A stretch of 64,000 bases of DNA from Limnoperna fortunei (Eukaryota; Mollusca; Bivalvia; Mytilida; Modiolidae), in contig OX104112.1 of assembly GCA_944474755.1 (NCBI GenBank), positions 24,392,460-24,456,459 of the forward strand. The letters run 5' to 3'. The position numbers and the translations under genes were made by a program. The notes below the pieces were generated by a model that was not told where the DNA came from, made no database searches, and was given only the letters and a program-made list of their open reading frames with translations. Shown here piece after piece: positions 59,930 through 64,000 of this stretch. Every line of letters starts with the position of its first letter. Positions within the stretch are counted from its first letter, which is position 1.

Positions 59930-60885
59930 TTATGACATTGTTAAAACTGAATTAGCAAAGTCTGGACTTTTTAGTTCTTTATGATAATATTTGTGAAAAG
60001 TCTTAGCTGAAGACCAATTTGCTGTTTCGAGATTTCATTCAAAGAAACGCCAGCACCACAAGCTACTGATGTTGTCGTACCTCTAAACGAATGAGCTGTA
60101 AAGTCTTCAATACCTGATAATCTTTAAACCTGTTTCAACCACCTTGCTAAAGTACTTGTTGTAACTTTATTAAAAGTTTTAAAAGATATAACAACATTTT
60201 GACTTTTTCGTTTCTTTTCAGTTCTCATTAAGTACTCTGCTAGAGTCAATAAAACACAAAGTTATGGTTTGTCATATTTATAAAAACAAACTTTTGGTAA
60301 GGGCACTTCTGGCTTTGAGGTTTTTAAAACCTTCTGAATAAAGAAAACAATTTTATCAAGATATTTACACATATAACGAATATCTAAGGCAAGTAGCGTC
60401 TGTGCTCTTGCAGCTGTAGTTAAAGCTACTAGTCATACCAGCTTGTAAGTTAATTTTTGCAATGACAGATTGTTAAGTGGCATTAAAGATATTAAATAAT
60501 TTAAAACTTTAGAAACATCCCATGTAAAAATACATTTTTGACGTGGTGGGTTTAAATTAAAATAACCCTTCAAGAAGCGTGTTAATAACAATGGGTTATT
60601 TACCCATGCAACATTGAAATACTGTAATGTTTGAGTTAACATAGATTTATATATGTTAATGACTGAATAAGACAATTTCTGCTTAGCTAAAAATGTCAAA
60701 AATTTCACAAACACTACTTCAGTTGGTCGAGTGGGATTAATCGTCCATTCACCACACCAAATAATCCATCGTTTCCAACAGTTTTGGTACTGTTTAACTG
60801 TTGCTGGTCTCCACGAAGAGAGTATGATATCGATAACAAGTCTTGATAGGCCTTTATTTTGCAATGCAATATTGATACACTGCAA
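59930..60885 (-). pseudogene. DIRS tyrosine recombinase
   Basis: The N-terminal core-binding domain at 60433-60885 shows SSWRPATVKQYQNCWKRW and LTRFLKGYFNLNPP. An in-frame TGA at 60433-60435 follows, after which the same frame resumes with TAARAQTLLALD (first catalytic Arg, near 60405-60415). His-x-x-Arg is intact as AHSFRG (His 60091-60093, Arg 60082-60084). The last block, SSAKTFHKYYHKE, carries the catalytic Tyr at about 59984-59986 in a shifted frame and ends at TAA 59930-59932. The enzyme would integrate a circular DNA intermediate. It is broken, but all catalytic positions remain. Confidence 0.85.
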
Positions 60886-61262
60886 GCGACAAAGGAAATA
60901 TTTTTTTTATATGAAGGATGGGTTGCTCCCGAGTGAGGCATCCTGAGTAAGTCTGTGTGCCTTGGCAATCTGGTAGGATTATATATTAAAGCTGAAAGTA
61001 ACAATGAAAACCAATTCTGGGTTTTCCAAAATGGTAATATCAGTATTGCTCTCAATACCTTATCCTGGAATATTGTATTCAAAACCTTTGCAATTATGGC
61101 AAAAGGAGGAAAAAATATAAGGTTCACAATTGGTCCATGATATGGAAAAATGCATCTGTATTTTATAGCATCAGGATCAAAAGTCCATAAGACAAATTGT
61201 TCATTCAACACGACAAGTTGCTTATTTTGTCTAGATGCAAACATATCTATATCTGGTAACAA
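60886..61262 (-). pseudogene. DIRS conserved linker after RNase H
   Basis: It begins LPDIDMFASRQNKQL and continues with FPPFAIIAKVL and LILPFWKTQNWF, blocks found between RNase H and recombinase in metazoan DIRS elements. The frame runs on out of phase past 60886, overlapping the recombinase. Confidence 0.75.
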
Positions 61263-61297
61263 AAAAATGTTTACATATTCTCTGAAACATACTTTCT

Positions 61298-61881
61298 TTA
61301 AGTTTCCATTCCAAAGAATCTGAAAACTGCCTTGAGAAAATCGGCATGCACATTAAGTTTTCCAGGTATATACTGAGCTGAAATAAATATTTTTCTATCT
61401 AAACGCCAATTCCATATTTTGAGGGATAATTTATCCATAACTTTGGAAGCCATACCTCCCATACTATTTATGTAAGTTACAGCTGAAGAATTGTCACTTC
61501 TAATACCTATGTGGCATGATCTATAATTTACAAAGAAAGATTTTAGAGCATAAAAAATTGCCAATAACTCTAACATATTTATATGGTATGTTGACTCTTC
61601 TCTTTGGTCCAACGACCATTGTTAGATCTGCCATCAAAATGAATTCCCCAGACTTCAGGTGAGGCATCAGTTTCAACCCAAAACTGAACAGAATCTTGCG
61701 TTATAGGTTTTCTATTTAATTTTCTAACATTGTCTAACCACCATCTTATTTCTTCTATGCTTTGTTTGGACAAAGACATCTGGACATCATAATTGTTTGA
61801 TTTACTTAAATGTTTTATTTGATCTCTTTCCAAATTCCTGTAATGTAAAGGTAATATAGCATTGAATGCATGAACAACCAA
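61298..61881 (-). pseudogene. DIRS RNase H domain
   Basis: Two overlapping frames: 61579-61881 with EIRWWLDNV and WVETDASPEVWG (first catalytic Asp), then 61298-61612 with HINMLELLAIFYAL (Glu), IRSDNSSAVTYIN (Asp) and LNVHADFL (final Asp). All four acidic positions are present despite the frame change between the halves. In an intact element it degrades the RNA template. Confidence 0.85.
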
Positions 61882-61913
61882 TCCAATCAGGGATGCAAAT
61901 TTGCGAATAGTTA

Positions 61914-62655
61914 CTAGTTTTTGCTGTAAAATATGTTGACAAAGAGAAACACATTTTCAATTTTTTCTTCTGTTAAATACACCTTAAATTCTACAGAATC
62001 TATGATCAGTCCAAAGAAAATAATTATATGTGTCGGTTTTAGAACTGATTTATTGACATTAATGGTAAATCCTAGTTTATTCAACTCATGTGCTATTGTT
62101 GGGTCTTCTTCGGAGCATTTCATATGATCCTGATTCATCACTAGTGAATCGTCTATATAATAACAACATCATGCCATTTTGTCTGAAAAAAACCATAGGC
62201 TGGTTCTAAAACCTTTGTAAAGATTGTGGGGGCAGATGAAATACCAAACGGAATCACCTTAAAACTATACAAGATGTTTCTCCAGAAAACAGACGAGTAT
62301 TTTCTGAATTCTTGATGTATGGAAATGCTAAATCTGCGTCTTTCATATCAATAGAACACATAAGATCGTTCTTTTGAATCAGATCTTGTTTAAAATGTTT
62401 GTACTGAATAAATTGATTTAGATGTTTTAAATTTATAACAGGTCTCAGGCTATTGTCCTTGTTTGGTACAAAAAATAAATTGGATATAAAATGCCCTGGT
62501 GTTATTTTTACTTTTTTAATAGCACCTTTTTCCAACAGTGTTTTTACCTCCTGTTCAATAAGGTTCTTTTCATTTTCAGTAAAAAAAAATCGAATTTGGA
62601 ATTTTTTCTTAGAATGGTTGTTCCGTAAATTCAATCCTTTAACCTTTGACAACAT
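61914..62655 (-). pseudogene. DIRS reverse transcriptase
   Basis: The frame at 62254-62655 holds LLEKGAIKKV, ISNLFFVPNKD, LRPVINLKHLNQF and the first catalytic Asp in CSIDMKDA. After a frame change, YIDD at 62148-62159 (within YYIDDSLVMNQDH) supplies the catalytic aspartate pair. The thumb follows at 61914-62141 (LNKLGFTINVNKSVLKPT, FFGLIIDSV). These sequences are highly characteristic of DIRS elements. Confidence 0.85.
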
Positions 62656-62757
62656 CTAGAATCCACTTATCAGTGGTTATTTCTTTCCAATACTCTAAAT
62701 TTAATGGTCTTACCTGATTTCCTGGTAATTGTTTCTCTTCATTGGTCCACGACCTCT

Positions 62758-64000
62758 CTATCTTGGCACTCTTGGGTGGCCTCTGCCCCTCCAAGTTGGG
62801 AATCTGGTGCCATGCTGCTGCTCGTTTCCTACAGCAGGGCTTTTGAAGTTTAAATCATAGGGTATAGATTTAAATCTACCCCTGCCATAAATAAGACCTT
62901 TATTGCCTATTGGATACTTAGCAGGATCACCCATTTCTTTAAGGCGTGTCATAACATTGTCACCAAAAAGGTTGGCATTCACTGGCACATCGCTATTACA
63001 TATTTTTTTATATCTAGAAGCAATGTGTTTTCTGATATTGACAAGTTTAGAAAACAAGGACCAAAGAGACTTATAGCATCAGACAACATAGTCTTAGTTT
63101 TATTGAGATCAAGCGGTTCTTTGCATCTCACAAACTGATCTGCTAATTATACAATGGGTACAAGGCCCGAAATCATTGATTTTTGGATCTCTTGGAGACC
63201 AACATCACTGCTATGTGCAGTACGGGGTAGGACATCCCAGATTTCTTTGCTTACTCTTGGGACTACCATAAAGTTTCTATTTTCAGGTCGTAAGTATTTA
63301 CTAGAGATGTCAGCCATATAATCCTTATTGGTTTTAACAGACATGGCTGCATCTACAGCTTAACCCAAGTTAGTTCCTGGCCAGTATTTTCATCCATATT
63401 TAATTGTGGGATGTCCCATTCTGTATCACAGATGTCATTATTATTATGGTAAACATTATCAACCTCAGTGGTATCACTTTGATTTTCAAAAGCCATCTGA
63501 AAAGCATGACTTGGATTTATGCCAACATTAGTTTCAGTGCCAGGATGATCAACAAAAGAAGTATCATAATCAGACAAATAAGACATATCAAATTCATTTA
63601 TGTCATATTCAATTTTTGGGTCATTAATAACATGATCACCCATACTAATTAAAGGACGTTAATTACGTAAGGTCTGTCAACTACAGATCTACTTGCAGTA
63701 GATGTTAGCTGTTGTTTATTGGTGTTACCCCTGCGCGCCTTACTTTTGGAAGCATCGGCAGAAACGTGTTTGTTTGCAACGTCTGTTAATGACGATATAC
63801 TTTTAACAACGTCGTCTAAACCCAGTTTATTTCTTAAATCATCCAATTTTTCAGTTTCTTTTTTCATTTGGGTTCTTTTAACCTTGACAACTTTATTCTT
63901 AACAGCTTTTTGTCCAGCGGACAATTTTCTTTTAGCTGGCAACGACCCCCCTTTTACAGTACCGGGTTTTTTAGTTGTACCATCATTCTGGGCTTCTGCC
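62758..64000 (-). pseudogene. DIRS gag-like region
   Basis: Four frames in succession: a lysine-rich stretch from the window edge to 63649 (KRKLSAGQKAVKNKVVKVKR), an acidic stretch 63353-63643, a block 63147-63344 (SSKYLRPENRNFMVVPRV, EIWDVL) and 62758-63057, which ends in an Arg/Gly-rich tail (GRGRFKS, RGRGHPRVP). This pattern is typical of the DIRS first open reading frame. It probably once coated the RNA. Each frame is offset from the next. Confidence 0.6.

Larger units (their letters stand above)
59830..64000 (-). mobile_element. DIRS-type tyrosine-recombinase retrotransposon, open at the right edge
   Basis: Reading leftward, the order is a gag-like region, reverse transcriptase, RNase H, a conserved linker and tyrosine recombinase, which is the DIRS layout (no integrase, no protease). 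Frames change repeatedly, so the copy is inactive. The 5' end lies beyond 64000. The 3' flank (59830-59929) is AT-rich and holds no obvious inverted terminal repeat, but the partner end is out of view. It starts right at the boundary of the tandem duplication. Confidence 0.85.

Noticed and set aside
59830..64000. LTR retrotransposon (Ty3/gypsy) or endogenous retrovirus
   Set aside because: No integrase, protease or LTRs are seen; a tyrosine recombinase follows RNase H, which identifies DIRS.

Overview
This window looks like transposon-rich, AT-rich animal DNA, most likely from a bivalve mollusc and probably a mussel (Mytilus-like). I see this in the composition, the absence of long intact reading frames, and several repeats that I recognise from mussel sequence: the hammerhead-bearing repeat near 21.8-22.3 kb, a tRNA-derived SINE with a conserved central domain, and the 'GGAAGACCTT' and 'GTGAGAGGTTTAG' repeats. 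The species call is recognition from memory, not a database match. No complete host protein gene is visible. Nearly every convincing coding stretch is a decayed mobile element or an isolated domain relic.

Layout. 1-15 kb: a TA-flanked mariner/pogo-like element (1212-2101), a 5'-truncated non-LTR retrotransposon (about 4142-5536), a weak cluster of possible exons (7216-8170), and a Mutator-like MITE with a 9-bp target-site duplication (11867-12339). 15-31 kb: SINEs, a broken THAP domain (about 15590-15825), a mussel repeat ending in a near-perfect hairpin (17661-19295), a dimeric hammerhead-ribozyme (retrozyme-like) element inserted in an older tandem repeat (about 21791-22265), and a second decayed LINE with an internal 372-bp duplication (about 23684-26104). 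31-42 kb: a nearly full-length but frameshifted CR1/L2/jockey-type LINE on the minus strand (about 31975-35580) with a 2A-like motif at its N terminus, an SGNH-domain pseudogene (about 37700-38745), and SINEs.

41.9-59.8 kb: two head-to-tail copies of an 8.93-kb unit (41948-50879 and 50905-59829). They differ only by scattered substitutions and homopolymer changes. Each copy carries a two-exon tyrosine-recombinase pseudogene of the Crypton/DUF3504 type, inverted-repeat elements, a SINE, a hammerhead-like relic and two large foldback structures. 59.9-64 kb: a DIRS-type retrotransposon on the minus strand (gag-like, RT, RNase H, tyrosine recombinase), decayed and running off the right edge.

The parts do not form a working pathway. 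They are layers of insertions. The most interesting points are the 375-nt spacing of two hammerhead ribozymes, the duplicated Crypton locus next to a second class of tyrosine-recombinase element, the 2A-like motif, and the large foldback structures. The tandem duplication may be real or may be two haplotypes joined by an assembler. The sequence alone cannot decide this.
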